DNA from: Deinococcus sp. AB2017081
GTDB lineage: Bacteria; Deinococcota; Deinococci; Deinococcales; Deinococcaceae
Assembly (NCBI RefSeq): GCF_034440735.1
Contig: NZ_CP140098.1
Span: 2,039,501 to 2,103,500 of the forward strand
Reading direction: 5' to 3'
DNA length: 64,000 bases
The translations under genes were made by a program, and so were the position numbers. Positions 54,393-64,000 of the stretch are shown here, piece after piece. The notes below the pieces were generated by a model. It saw only the letters and a program-made list of their open reading frames with translations, searched no databases and was not told where the DNA came from. Numbering within the stretch: the first letter of the stretch is position 1; each line of letters opens with the position of its first letter.

Positions 54393-54911
54393 ATGACGTC
54401 CCGGATCTCCGCCGCGCCGCCCACCTCGCCCATTTGGTTCCGGGCGCTGGTGTGGCTGGCCCCGTTGGCCCTGATCGTGACCGCCTGGATTCCGGAGGAC
54501 GGAGCCGGCAGACCCCTGCCGCTGGGCGGGAGCGTGTTCCTCACGCTGCTGGGCGTGGGCCTCGCCGCACTGTTCGCACAGGTGCCCCGTCGGCTCTCCT
54601 ACACCCTGACTGATACCGGCCTGCGCGTCGGCCGCTTCTCTGGCACCTTCGAGTGGCCGTACCGCGACCTGCGGGTGCGGCGTACCGGCGGTGGCCTGGG
54701 GTTGAAGGTGGGTGGCGTCGGCCTGCCCGGCTACCACACCGGGAACTACACCTTCACCGGCCCCGAGTACCGGAACGTGCAGGCCATCGCCTCCAACACG
54801 CGCGGCGGTGTGATCGTCGAGCGCAGCGGCACGGCGTACTACCTGACGCCCGCCGATCCGGACGCCTTCGCGCGGGCGCTCGCGGCGCGGGGCGTGCCCG
54901 TGCTGGACTGA
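54393..54911 (+). CDS. Membrane-anchored bacterial PH-domain (bPH) protein
   Basis: The 172-residue protein has two N-terminal membrane helices (LVWLAPLALIVTAW and VFLTLLGVGLAALFA) and a C-terminal PH-like beta domain (YTLTDTGLRVGRFSGTFEWPYRDL). Its end, GGVIVERSGTAYYLTPADPDAFARAL, is cited only in part. It is of the bPH_5 type, role unknown. It starts 12 nt after radA with GAGG before the ATG. Confidence 0.8.
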   Translation: MTSRISAAPPTSPIWFRALVWLAPLALIVTAWIPEDGAGRPLPLGGSVFLTLLGVGLAALFAQVPRRLSYTLTDTGLRVGRFSGTFEWPYRDLRVRRTGGGLGLKVGGVGLPGYHTGNYTFTGPEYRNVQAIASNTRGGVIVERSGTAYYLTPADPDAFARALAARGVPVLD

Positions 54912-54947
54912 GCGGGCGGATGGGCCATGGGCTCCGGTGCAGGGACG

Positions 54948-55469
54948 TCACAGCCCCAGCAGCGCCCCCACCACCGCCGCACCGATCACGACCCACACCG
55001 AGTTGACCTTCGTGCGCCACAGGATGACGAAGGCGGCGGCGGCCAGCGCGGCTCCGGCCCATGAGTGGACGCTGGTCTGCCCCAGCACCAGCACGCCGGC
55101 CAGCAGCACGCCCGCACCGAAGGGCAACAGGGCGTCGCGGAAGGCGACCAGCCACGGGTGCGTGCTGAAGCGTCGCCACGCCAGGGCGGCGGCGGCGCTG
55201 AGCAGGGCAGTGGGGCCGTAGAAGCCCAGGGTGGCGGCCAGTGCCCCTGTCAGGCCGGCGGCGGCGTAGCCGTAGTACGTCACCGCCAGCATGTTCGGGC
55301 CGGGCATGAGCTGTCCCAGGGCGAAGCCGTTGGCGAGCGTGGTGGACGTGATCCACTGCTGCTGGCCGACCAGCACCCGTTCCATCTCGGCGATGTTGGT
55401 GCCGCCGAAGGAGATCAGGCCCAGGCGGGCGAATTCGAGCACCAGGGGCCACGGGCCGGGATCAGACAC
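54948..55469 (-). CDS. chrA: Chromate transporter, ChrA half (second gene)
   Basis: The 173-residue protein is one CHR domain with about five to six membrane helices and the motif [19 protein letters not shown], then [15 protein letters not shown]. Short CHR proteins act as pairs. It starts with GTG at 55469 and overlaps the first half-gene by 8 nt, so both are translated together. Confidence 0.88.
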   Translation of the reverse strand: MSDPGPWPLVLEFARLGLISFGGTNIAEMERVLVGQQQWITSTTLANGFALGQLMPGPNMLAVTYYGYAAAGLTGALAATLGFYGPTALLSAAAALAWRRFSTHPWLVAFRDALLPFGAGVLLAGVLVLGQTSVHSWAGAALAAAAFVILWRTKVNSVWVVIGAAVVGALLGL

Positions 55470-56073
55470 GGTCGTCCTCGGGGGGTGGGGGGACGCGGCG
55501 GGGTCGGTTCAGGATCAGGCCGGCCCCGACCAGCACGGCGAAGACAGGCAGCAGATCGAGGCGCAGGACTCCCAGGCCGACCACGGCCAGTGCCGCCAGG
55601 ATCAGGCCACCCCGGACACCCAGACCGACCTTCACGACGGGAATCGCGGCCGTGAGCATGACCGCCAGGGCCGCGCAGGCCGCGCCCCGCAACCCGCTCT
55701 GAACCGCCGGTGGCAGGCCGGGGCCGGCGCCCAGGGTCACGGCGGCAGCGACAAGCATGGCGACCAGGCCGGGCAGCAGGATGCCCACGACCGACGTGCT
55801 GGCCCCGGCCGGGCCGCACAGCCGGGCACCGATCATGGCTGCCAGGTTCACGGCATTGGGCCCGGGCGTGAGCTGTGCCAGCGTGTACGACTCCGCGAAC
55901 TGGGCGTCGGTCAGCCACCGGCGATCTGTCAGGGCCCGCCGGGCGTGGGCGGGCAGGCCGCCGCCGATCCCGGACAGGGCCACGCCGATGAACATCCGCA
56001 GCAGCGCGGTGGGGGTGGGCGGGTCGGTCGCGGCCGATTCCTCCGTTCGGGACGGCGCGGTCGGGAAGGACAT
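55462..56073 (-). CDS. chrA: Chromate transporter, ChrA half (first gene)
   Basis: The 203-residue CHR domain has [21 protein letters not shown], then [19 protein letters not shown], with six membrane segments. Together with the second gene it forms a two-protein chromate exporter. TAGGCT (minus strand, 56085-56080) ends 6 nt before the ATG, a leaderless start. The upstream region is shared with the divergent arsR-type gene. Confidence 0.88.
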   Translation of the reverse strand: MSFPTAPSRTEESAATDPPTPTALLRMFIGVALSGIGGGLPAHARRALTDRRWLTDAQFAESYTLAQLTPGPNAVNLAAMIGARLCGPAGASTSVVGILLPGLVAMLVAAAVTLGAGPGLPPAVQSGLRGAACAALAVMLTAAIPVVKVGLGVRGGLILAALAVVGLGVLRLDLLPVFAVLVGAGLILNRPRRVPPPPEDDRV

Positions 56074-56195
56074 GTGCCGAGCCTACGCCTGAGAATCGCC
56101 GCCCGGCGCGAGCATTCACGTGACTGTGATGGGAACACCGGTGAACGGAATGTACGTAAGCGAACCGGACTACAGACCGTCGGTACCTGTATGCC

Positions 56196-56225
56196 TTGAC
56201 AGGAATATTCTGATAGGAGCATAAT
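56196..56225 (+). promoter_or_regulatory. Strong promoter of the arsR-SRPBCC operon
   Basis: TTGACA (56196-56201), 18-nt spacer, CATAAT (56220-56225), in an AT-rich stretch unlike its surroundings. The transcript would start near 56232. Confidence 0.75.
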
Positions 56226-56254
56226 AGTGGGAGCACTCCAGCCCCACACCCGAC

Positions 56255-56260
56255 AGGAGG
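56255..56260 (+). promoter_or_regulatory. Consensus Shine-Dalgarno for the arsR-type gene
   Basis: AGGAGG (56255-56260), followed by TGACCCG and then GTT at 56268, a 7-nt spacing that is optimal for initiation. No ATG, GTG or TTG in the coding frame lies within reach. Confidence 0.7.
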
Positions 56261-56267
56261 TGACCCG

Positions 56268-56618
56268 GTTTCCCAACTCCAGACCACATTCAGCGCCCTG
56301 GCCGATCCACACCGGTTCCAGATGGTGGAACTGCTCCGGCACCAGCCGCTCAGCGTCGGTGAGATCGCCCGACAGCTGCATCTGAACCAGCCCCAGACGT
56401 CCAAACACCTGCGGGTGCTCAGCGACGCCGGGCTGATCCATGTGCAGCCGCAGGCCAACCGCCGGATCTGTCACCTGCGCCCCGACGGTCTGCGCGACCT
56501 TGACACCTGGCTCGCCCACTACCGCGAGCTGTGGGAAGGCCGCCTCGACCGGCTGGGTGACTACCTGCAGACGCTGCCGCCCGACGACCCCACGCCCGAT
56601 TCCGGAGGTACCCCATGA
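56268..56618 (+). CDS. ArsR-family transcriptional regulator with a non-canonical start
   Basis: Read from GTT at 56268 the product is 116 residues: V/M-SQLQTTFSALADPHRFQ then MVELLRHQPLSVGEIARQL and NQPQTSKHLRVLSDAGLI, a complete ArsR winged helix. The ATG at 56322 would remove the first conserved helix (TTFSALADPHRF), so it is a poor start. Either GTT initiates, or a start-codon mutation or sequencing error is present. It overlaps the next ATG by 4 nt and belongs to the ArsR-SRPBCC regulator pair class. Confidence 0.8.
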   Translation, partial: VSQLQTTFSALADPHRFQMVELLRHQPLSVGEIARQLHLNQPQTSKHLRVLSDAGLIHVQPQANRRICHLRPDGLRDLDTWLAHYRELWEGRLDRLGDYLQTLPPDDPTPDSGGTP

Positions 56619-57127
56619 CGCACGCCCCCACCCTGCTGCCCCACCACATTGAGGACGACCGTGTGCTGGTGCTGGAGCGCACCTTCCCGGCCACGCCTGA
56701 GCGCGTCTTTCAGGCCTTCACACAGGCCGAGCACCTGAAACAGTGGTGGGGGCCGCGTGGCTGGACGCTGACCCGATGCGACGTCGATCTGCGGCCCGGC
56801 GGTCGCTGGCACTACTGCATGAAGTGCGAGGATCAGAACCAGGGCGAGTTCTACGGCATGGAATCGTGGGGCCTGGGCGTCTACGACGAGATCTCAGCCC
56901 CAGATCGGCTGCGCTACACCGATTACTTCTCGGACGCACAGGGAGCCATCAACGGGGACATGCCGGCCACGCTGGTCGACCTGACCTTCGAGGCCGTGCC
57001 CGGCGGCACCCGTCTGGTCAGCCGCTCGACCTACGCCACCCCGGAAGGTCTGAAGACCGTCATGGACATGGGAATGCTGCACGGCATCAGCGAGACGTGG
57101 GATCGGCTGGCCGAATACCTGGGATAA
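56615..57127 (+). CDS. SRPBCC/AHSA1-domain protein
   Basis: The 170-residue START-like protein has LERTFPATPERVFQAFTQAE near 20-39, then LKQWWGPRGWTLTRCDVDLRPGG (cited in part), characteristic of AHSA1-type proteins that accompany ArsR regulators. The pair is a known module of unknown ligand. Its ATG overlaps the upstream stop. A strong hairpin follows it and also serves clpB. Confidence 0.88.
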   Translation: MTHAPTLLPHHIEDDRVLVLERTFPATPERVFQAFTQAEHLKQWWGPRGWTLTRCDVDLRPGGRWHYCMKCEDQNQGEFYGMESWGLGVYDEISAPDRLRYTDYFSDAQGAINGDMPATLVDLTFEAVPGGTRLVSRSTYATPEGLKTVMDMGMLHGISETWDRLAEYLG

Positions 57128-57144
57128 AGGGGATCGGGCATCAA

Positions 57145-57183
57145 GACCCGCGCCGCCCAGGTCTGTCCAGGGCGGCGCGGGTC
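57145..57183. terminator. Bidirectional hairpin between the SRPBCC gene and clpB
   Basis: A perfect 14-bp stem GACCCGCGCCGCCC (57145-57158) with 57170-57183 and an 11-nt loop lies between the two convergent stop codons. No T-run on either side. Confidence 0.65.
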
Positions 57184-57196
57184 AGGGGTGGGCTCA

Positions 57197-57224
57197 GCCG
57201 ATCAGTTCACGGCCGATCAGTTCA
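57197..57224. repeat. 15-nt tandem duplication across the clpB stop codon
   Basis: GCCGATCAGTTCA occurs at 57197-57209 and again at 57212-57224. The second copy includes the clpB stop codon and penultimate codon. It looks like a recent slippage event that left the protein end unchanged. Confidence 0.7.
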
Positions 57225-59775
57225 GGACAGCGGTGCCGAACTGGAAGCGGGAGCCGTCGTAGTCCACGTTCAGCGTGCTGGAGTCCGGCACATGCCCCTG
57301 GAGGATCTCGCGGGCCAGTGGCGTCTCGATCTCGCGGGAGATGGCGCGCTTGAGCGGCCTCGCCCCAAAGGCCGGGTCGTAACCGATCTGCGCCAAGCGG
57401 GCCTTGGCGGCGTCGCTGAGATGCAACGTCACGCGGCGTTCGGCGAGGCGCTTCCTCAGGCTGCCCAGCTGGATCTCCACGATCCGGGTCAGGTCGGCCT
57501 CGGTCAGCGCGTCGAACACGATGATGTCGTCCACACGGTTCAGGAACTCGGGGCGGAAGTGGCCCTGGAGTTCGCCCAGCACCGCGTCACGGATGTCGTC
57601 CGCGTCCTCGCCCCGGTGCTGCATCTCCAGGATCAGCGGGCTGCCGATATTGCTTGTCAGGATGATCAGCGTGTTCCTGAAGTCCACGGTGCGGCCCTGC
57701 CCGTCGGTCAGGCGGCCGTCGTCGAGCACCTGGAGGAGCACATTGAACACGTCCGGGTGCGCCTTCTCGATCTCGTCGAGCAGCAGCACCGAGTACGGGC
57801 GGCGGCGCACGGCCTCGGTCAGCTGGCCGCCCTCCTCGTAGCCCACGTAGCCGGGAGGCGCCCCGATCAGGCGGGCCACCGTGTGCTTCTCCATGTACTC
57901 GGACATGTCGATGCGGATCATGGCGTCCTGGCTGTCGAACAGGAATTCCGCGAGCGCCTTCGCGAGCTCGGTCTTGCCCACGCCCGTCGGCCCCAGGAAC
58001 ATGAAGCTGCCCAGCGGGCGATCCGGATCGTTCAGCCCGGCGCGGGCACGGCGGATCGCGTCTGAGACACTTACGATGGCGCGATCCTGCCCGATCACGC
58101 GGGCGTGCAGTCCCTCTTCCAGACGCAGCAGCTTCTCGCGTTCACCCTCCATGAGCTTGCTGGAGGGAATGCCGGTCCAGCGGCTCACGACGGCGGCCAC
58201 GTCCTCCTCGGTGACCTGGGTGTGTGCGAATTCCGCGCCCTTGAGCTTGGCGGTCAGCTCCGCGACCTCCTTCTCCAGCACCGGCAGCCTGCCGTACTCC
58301 AGCTCGGCGGCCTTCTGGAGGTCGTAGTCGCGCCTGGCCCGCTCGATGTCGGTACGCACCTGATCCAGCGCGTCACGCTTGGCCTTCAGCGCATGCACCT
58401 CGCCCTGCTCGGCCTGCCAGCGTGAGCGCACGTCGCCCAGCTCGTCGGACACCTTCTTCAGGGCATCCTCCAGGTCGCCCAGGCGACTCATTGAGTCCTG
58501 ATCCTTCTCGCGCTTCAGAGCCTCGCGCTCGATCTCCAGCTGGAGCTTGCGGCGCTGGAGCTGATCCACACGCTCGGGGCTGGATTCCAGCACCATCCGC
58601 AGGCGGGCAGCGGACTCGTCGATCAGGTCGATCGCCTTGTCCGGCAGCTGCCGATCCGTGATGTAGCGGTTCGAGAGCCGGGCGGCAGCGACCAGTGCCG
58701 GATCGGTGATCTCGACGTTGTGGTGCACCTGATAGCGGTCCTTGATGCCGCGCAGGATGCTGATCGTGTCCTCGACGGTGGGTTCGTCCACGAACACCGG
58801 CTGGAAGCGGCGTTCCAGCGCCGAGTCCTTCTCGATCTCACGGTACTCGTCCAGGGTGGTCGCGCCGATCAGGTGCAGTTCGCCTCGTGCCAGCGCGGGC
58901 TTGAGCATGTTCCCCGCGTCCGGGCTGCCCTCGGTCTTGCCCGCCCCCACGATGGTGTGCAGCTCGTCCACGAACAGGATGATCTCGCCGGCCGACGCCA
59001 GCACGTCATCGATCACGCCCTTGAGACGTTCCTCGAACTCGCCCCGGTACTTCGCGCCGGCCAGCAGGCTGCCCATCTCCAGCGACACGATGCGCTTGTC
59101 CCGCAGGCCCTCGGGCACGTCGCCGGACACGATGCGGCTGGCGAGGCCCTCGGCGATGGCGGTCTTGCCTACCCCGGGTTCTCCGATCAGCACGGGGTTG
59201 TTCTTGGTGCGGCGCAGCAGGATCTGCATGGCGCGGCGGATCTCCTCGTCGCGCCCGATCACGGGATCGAACTTGCCGTCGCGGGCCCGCTGCGTGAGAT
59301 CCGTGCCGTACTTGTTCAGGGCATCGAACTGGCCTTCGGCAGATTTGTTCTTCACGGTCTTTCCTTTGCGCCCCTCGTTCACGGCGCGGTTCAGGTCGGA
59401 TTCGCTGGGCAGGCCCCGGCCCCGGTACTCGCCGCGCAGGGCCTGCAGCAGCGTGTCGGCCGCCACGAAGGCGTCTCCGAGCTGCCCGGCCAGCGTGTCG
59501 GCCTTCTGGAACGCCCGGTTCAGCGCCGGGTCGAGGTACAGCTGATCCACGCCACCCTGCACGCGCGGCAGCTTCGCCAGTTCGGCGTCAATACCGCTGC
59601 GGGCGGCGTTCAGATCCCCCCCGGCGGCCGTGACCGCGCGGGAGGCGGTGTCGTTGTCGAGCAGAGGACGAAGGACATGGTAGATGGTCAGGTTCTGCTG
59701 CCCGCTGGCCTGCGCGAGTTGCTGGGCTGCGGCGACGGCCTGGGCGCTGGCCTCGGTGAAACGTTCGGGATTCAA
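57217..59775 (-). CDS. clpB: ClpB disaggregase
   Basis: The 852-residue AAA+ chaperone works with DnaK to recover aggregated proteins. It has the Clp_N domain, AAA1 with [13 protein letters not shown], the coiled-coil M domain (about 400-525, rich in Glu, Lys and Arg), and AAA2 with [12 protein letters not shown], so it is a full ClpB rather than ClpC. The TTG at 59775 is the start, with GGAGGT before it. An HspR-type HAIR and a TTGACA promoter lie upstream. Confidence 0.95.
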   Translation of the reverse strand: MNPERFTEASAQAVAAAQQLAQASGQQNLTIYHVLRPLLDNDTASRAVTAAGGDLNAARSGIDAELAKLPRVQGGVDQLYLDPALNRAFQKADTLAGQLGDAFVAADTLLQALRGEYRGRGLPSESDLNRAVNEGRKGKTVKNKSAEGQFDALNKYGTDLTQRARDGKFDPVIGRDEEIRRAMQILLRRTKNNPVLIGEPGVGKTAIAEGLASRIVSGDVPEGLRDKRIVSLEMGSLLAGAKYRGEFEERLKGVIDDVLASAGEIILFVDELHTIVGAGKTEGSPDAGNMLKPALARGELHLIGATTLDEYREIEKDSALERRFQPVFVDEPTVEDTISILRGIKDRYQVHHNVEITDPALVAAARLSNRYITDRQLPDKAIDLIDESAARLRMVLESSPERVDQLQRRKLQLEIEREALKREKDQDSMSRLGDLEDALKKVSDELGDVRSRWQAEQGEVHALKAKRDALDQVRTDIERARRDYDLQKAAELEYGRLPVLEKEVAELTAKLKGAEFAHTQVTEEDVAAVVSRWTGIPSSKLMEGEREKLLRLEEGLHARVIGQDRAIVSVSDAIRRARAGLNDPDRPLGSFMFLGPTGVGKTELAKALAEFLFDSQDAMIRIDMSEYMEKHTVARLIGAPPGYVGYEEGGQLTEAVRRRPYSVLLLDEIEKAHPDVFNVLLQVLDDGRLTDGQGRTVDFRNTLIILTSNIGSPLILEMQHRGEDADDIRDAVLGELQGHFRPEFLNRVDDIIVFDALTEADLTRIVEIQLGSLRKRLAERRVTLHLSDAAKARLAQIGYDPAFGARPLKRAISREIETPLAREILQGHVPDSSTLNVDYDGSRFQFGTAVLN

Positions 59776-59822
59776 GGAGCACCTCCGGGGTGGGGGAGAA
59801 GGTGGACAATCATGCTCTCCCT

Positions 59823-59852
59823 ATTCTGAAACTTGAGTGTGGTCATGTCAAG
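59823..59852 (-). promoter_or_regulatory. clpB promoter with HAIR-type HspR operator
   Basis: On the minus strand TTGACA (59851-59846), 17-nt spacer, CAGAAT (59828-59823). The plus-strand sequence CTTGAGT-GTGGTCA-TGTCAAG (59832-59852) matches the HAIR consensus CTTGAGT-N7-ACTCAAG with one perfect half and a two-mismatch half. It overlaps the -35 and spacer. Confidence 0.8.
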
Positions 59853-59900
59853 TTTATTGCGGGTTAAGCCGGGTGGGAAGCGTCACAGAGCAACCGATGT

Positions 59901-59961
59901 CGTCAACGACAGACGAACCCGCCCGCGTCATGCCGTCAACGACAGTCAGGAGCGGGCGGGT
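59901..59961. repeat. Direct repeat plus inverted repeat upstream of clpB
   Basis: CGTCAACGACAG occurs twice (59901-59912 and 59934-59945). A 10-bp inverted repeat ACCCGCCCGC (59917-59926) with 59952-59961 encloses the second copy. The structure could be an operator array, a stable hairpin or a terminator for the gene at 60030; its role is unknown. Confidence 0.5.
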
Positions 59962-60000
59962 CAGAGACAGATTCAGATCGTGTTCGTCAGCAGGAACGGT

Positions 60001-60026
60001 GCTGCACGGTAAGGAGAACTGTGCAG
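60001..60026 (-). terminator. Hairpin downstream of the CrtC/AttH-like gene
   Basis: GCTGCACGGT (60001-60010) pairs with ACTGTGCAGC, one G-T, around AAGGAGA. It starts 4 nt past the stop of the gene at 60030. Confidence 0.45.
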
Positions 60027-60029
60027 CCC

Positions 60030-61031
60030 TCAGCGCCCGGTCGGAATGGCTGGCCCCTCGGCGCGGGTCAGCACGCCGCCCACGAATTCGCCCATGCCCT
60101 GACCGGTCACCGGCTGGCCGTCGGCGGTGCCGGTGGCCTGGACAGCCCCCTCCCAGTACGCGATGGCCGTTGTCTTGCTGAGCAGTTCCTGGTCATCCCG
60201 CAGCGGCCTGACCGTCAGCGACACGGACGGCGCGGTGATCGTCCACTCGAGCACGTAGGTGCGTCCGCTGGGACTCGTCCACGTGCGCCCCGGCGTCATG
60301 GTCACCTCCGGCACGACCCGTGCCACGCCGTCCGCCCCGACCCGCGATCCCGCGACCTGCACGACCCGGCCGCTGCCGTCCCGCACGCGGTACAGCATCA
60401 GATCCGAGCCGTCCGACAGGTGCAGGCCGAACCAGTCCCACAGGGCCTGCCGCCCCGGCGTCTGGTCGCCCCACTGGTGGTCGAACCACACCGTGCCCCT
60501 CGCCTCGCGAGCCTCGCCACCCACCTCCACCGTGCCGCTCACCGCCAGCCGCGTGATGCTCTGGTAGTACATCCGTCCGACCTCCGCCGTGCCCGAGTAG
60601 CCGGGCGGGTGGACGACGGCCGCCTTCGTGGGCGTCATGGTGAGCTTCAGCGGGCCGGCATTCAGGCGGTAGGCCGCACCCTCCTGGGTCAGCGTCCACG
60701 TGTCTTGAGACAGCTTCAGCGGCGGAAAGGCGAACGAAGCCGTCTGCACGTTGTTCTCGATGAAGTTCAGCGTATTGCCGCGCAGATCCGTGACGGCCAC
60801 GTGCGACGTGTAGTACGGTGCGCCCCGGTAATTCACCTTGAACTGCGCCCAGTGGAACGCCAGTCCAGACTCCGGCAGCACGCCCGAGGCGTACCACCAC
60901 TCGGTATTCACGTTGTTCGGCCCGAAGTTGTCGGGCACCGGCTGGTACGCCGGATCGAAGGCCATCGGGGCGGGTACGCAGGCGGTCAGGACAGACAGCG
61001 TGAGCAGGGCAGGGGCAGTCCACAGGCGCAT
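60030..61031 (-). CDS. CrtC/AttH-like (lipocalin-type) lipoprotein
   Basis: The 333-residue product has a lipobox (LLTLSVLTAC, cysteine near 18). The CrtC/AttH fold follows: NTEWWYASGVL near 42-52, TVWFDHQWGDQ in the middle, and the WDWFGLHLSDGSDLMLYRVRD stretch (cited in part) and GEFVGG at the end. Relatives hydrate carotenoids (CrtC) or are of unknown function; activity here is uncertain. TACGGT ends 5 nt before the ATG. Confidence 0.82.
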   Translation of the reverse strand: MRLWTAPALLTLSVLTACVPAPMAFDPAYQPVPDNFGPNNVNTEWWYASGVLPESGLAFHWAQFKVNYRGAPYYTSHVAVTDLRGNTLNFIENNVQTASFAFPPLKLSQDTWTLTQEGAAYRLNAGPLKLTMTPTKAAVVHPPGYSGTAEVGRMYYQSITRLAVSGTVEVGGEAREARGTVWFDHQWGDQTPGRQALWDWFGLHLSDGSDLMLYRVRDGSGRVVQVAGSRVGADGVARVVPEVTMTPGRTWTSPSGRTYVLEWTITAPSVSLTVRPLRDDQELLSKTTAIAYWEGAVQATGTADGQPVTGQGMGEFVGGVLTRAEGPAIPTGR

Positions 61032-61092
61032 GGCTCACCGTAGCGATCAGCCCCCGGCAGCACTGTCAGAATCCTGACCTCATGAATGGAAG

Positions 61093-61123
61093 GGCGGGCT
61101 GCTCCGTTCAGAGTCAGCCCGCC
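61093..61123 (-). terminator. Hairpin downstream of livF
   Basis: A perfect 9-bp stem GGCGGGCTG (61093-61101) with 61115-61123 and a 13-nt loop begins 14 nt after the livF stop. No T-run. Confidence 0.5.
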
Positions 61124-61136
61124 ACATGGAGGTGGG

Positions 61137-61869
<733 letters not shown>

Positions 61870-61877
<8 letters not shown>

Positions 61878-62678
61878 TCGGGCGTTCCTCCTTGCCGTAC
61901 TCGCCGGCCGCCGCGCCACGGCCCAGGTACGCCTCCATCACACGCGGATCATTTCTCACCTGATGCGGCAGCCCCTCGCTGATCTTGCTGCCGTAGTCCA
62001 GCACCGTGATGTACTCCGACAGGGTCATCACCAGGCGCATGTCGTGCTCGATCAGGCACACCGTCACGCCCAGCTCGTCGCGGATACGGCGGATCAGCGC
62101 CTTGAGATCCTCGGTCTCGCGGGGATTCATGCCGGCGGCGGGTTCGTCCAGCAGGATCAGTTTGGGCGTGGTCGCCAGGGCACGGGCGATCTCCAGCTTG
62201 CGCTGGTCGCCGTAGGGCAGGTTGGTGGCGAGTTCGTGGCGCCACTTCCCCAAGCCCACGAAGTCCAGCATGATCCGGGCGGCGTCACGCGCCTCCTGCT
62301 CGGATTCGCGGAACTTCTGGGTGCGCAGCACGGCGTCCACGAAGCCGCTCTTCAGGCGGGCGTGGCGGCCCACCATGATGTTCTCCTCGCTGGACATGGT
62401 CGAGAACAGGCGGATGTTCTGGAAGGTGCGGGCGATCCCGGCCTCGGTCACCTGATCGGGGCGCAGGCCCACGAGTTCCCTGCCCGCCAGGCGGATGGTG
62501 CCGCTGGTCGGCGTGTAGATGCCGGTGATCATGTTGAAGAAGGTGGTCTTGCCCGCGCCGTTCGGCCCGATGACGGACACAATGGACGCCGACGGGATGG
62601 TCATGGTCACATCGTTCACAGCGGTCAGGCCGCCGAACTGCTTGGTGACGTTCTGCACGTCGAGAATCGGTGCGCCGG

Positions 62679-62682
<4 letters not shown>
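61870..62682 (-). CDS. livG: Branched-chain amino acid ABC transporter ATPase LivG
   Basis: The 270-residue ATPase has Walker A GPNGAGKTTFFN, the LivG insertion ARTFQNIRLFSTMSSEENIMVG (cited in part), and Walker B LILLDEPAAGMNP. The start overlaps the livM stop (ATGA), indicating coupling. Its partner is LivF. Confidence 0.94.

Positions 62683-64000
<1,318 letters not shown>

Noticed and set aside
56322..56618. ATG 56322 as the start of the arsR-type gene
   Set aside because: It would delete the conserved first helix and sits 62 nt from the only good Shine-Dalgarno.

Overview
The window is a GC-rich chromosomal segment of a Deinococcus-type bacterium (Deinococcota). This is inferred from four things. 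The gene order rpsB-tsf-pyrH-frr-cdsA-dxr-rseP is typical of that group. There are outer-membrane barrel and lipoprotein genes together with mnmA, lysA, hisZ/hisG and two Clp ATPases of Deinococcus/Thermus type. There is no sign of plasmid or phage content. Finally, at least 25 start codons are preceded by a -10 hexamer of the form TANNNT (or a one-base variant) ending only 5-7 nt before the start, the leaderless-mRNA arrangement known from Deinococcus deserti. I see no insertion sequence, prophage, CRISPR array or rRNA gene. Almost all long open frames opposite or inside the listed genes are shadows of high-GC coding.

Layout. 1-5.7 kb: translation and envelope cluster on the plus strand (rpsB end, tsf, pyrH, frr, cdsA, dxr, rseP). 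5.7-14.1 kb: a secreted protein, a peroxidase-like CxxC enzyme, a nucleoside/basic-membrane-protein ABC importer (binding protein at 7.3-8.5 kb; permeases and ATPase at 10.5-14.1 kb) interrupted by the methionine sulfoxide reductase pair msrPQ. 14.2-19.3 kb: phoU-like, pepF, sppA, a membrane-anchored cytochrome c. 19.4-24.4 kb: an orphan BtuF-like protein, TetR, MOSC, a tightly overlapped mtnN-cidA-cidB cluster, and a PatB-type aminotransferase. 24.4-32 kb: hisZ-hisG, an Ig-like lipoprotein, DedA, endonuclease III, an inositol-phosphatase-family protein, GNAT, a 2-hydroxyacid dehydrogenase, mnmA. 32.6-40.7 kb: lysA, a secreted phospholipase A2 opposite a TetR, TerC behind a palindromic operator, a degenerate NuoE-like small protein, an S41 protease, an rRNA methyltransferase, a TrmB-type regulator. 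40.8-46.7 kb: tRNA-Ala, a kelch/NPCBM lipoprotein, tRNA-Met, SDR, etfBA, an OM barrel, a CMD protein. 46.9-64 kb: clpC-type ATPase, serine hydrolase, 5'-nucleotidase-like protein, a stalk-domain protein, DUF2087, radA, split chromate transporter, ArsR-SRPBCC pair, clpB, a CrtC/AttH-like lipoprotein, and livFGM running off the end.

Regulation visible in sequence. A HAIR-like element (HspR operator) lies across the clpB promoter. A 15-bp palindrome sits directly downstream of an extended -10 of etfBA. A perfect 17-bp palindrome separates a TetR gene from terC, and an 18-bp palindrome lies just upstream of the SDR gene. Canonical TTGACA or TTG-type promoters precede both tRNAs, clpB and the arsR-type gene. 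The arsR-type gene has an excellent Shine-Dalgarno but no ATG, GTG or TTG at the correct place: the frame begins with GTT. Gene ends are often marked by long perfect hairpins without a T-run, and a degenerate heptamer repeat family occurs at two intergenic sites.

I did not find one large undescribed multi-gene system. The most unusual items are the genome-wide leaderless architecture, the GTT-start arsR gene, the mtnN-cidAB fusion of gene order, the 5'-nucleotidase paralogue that lacks a signal peptide and the catalytic histidine, and the palindrome-linked TetR/TerC pair.
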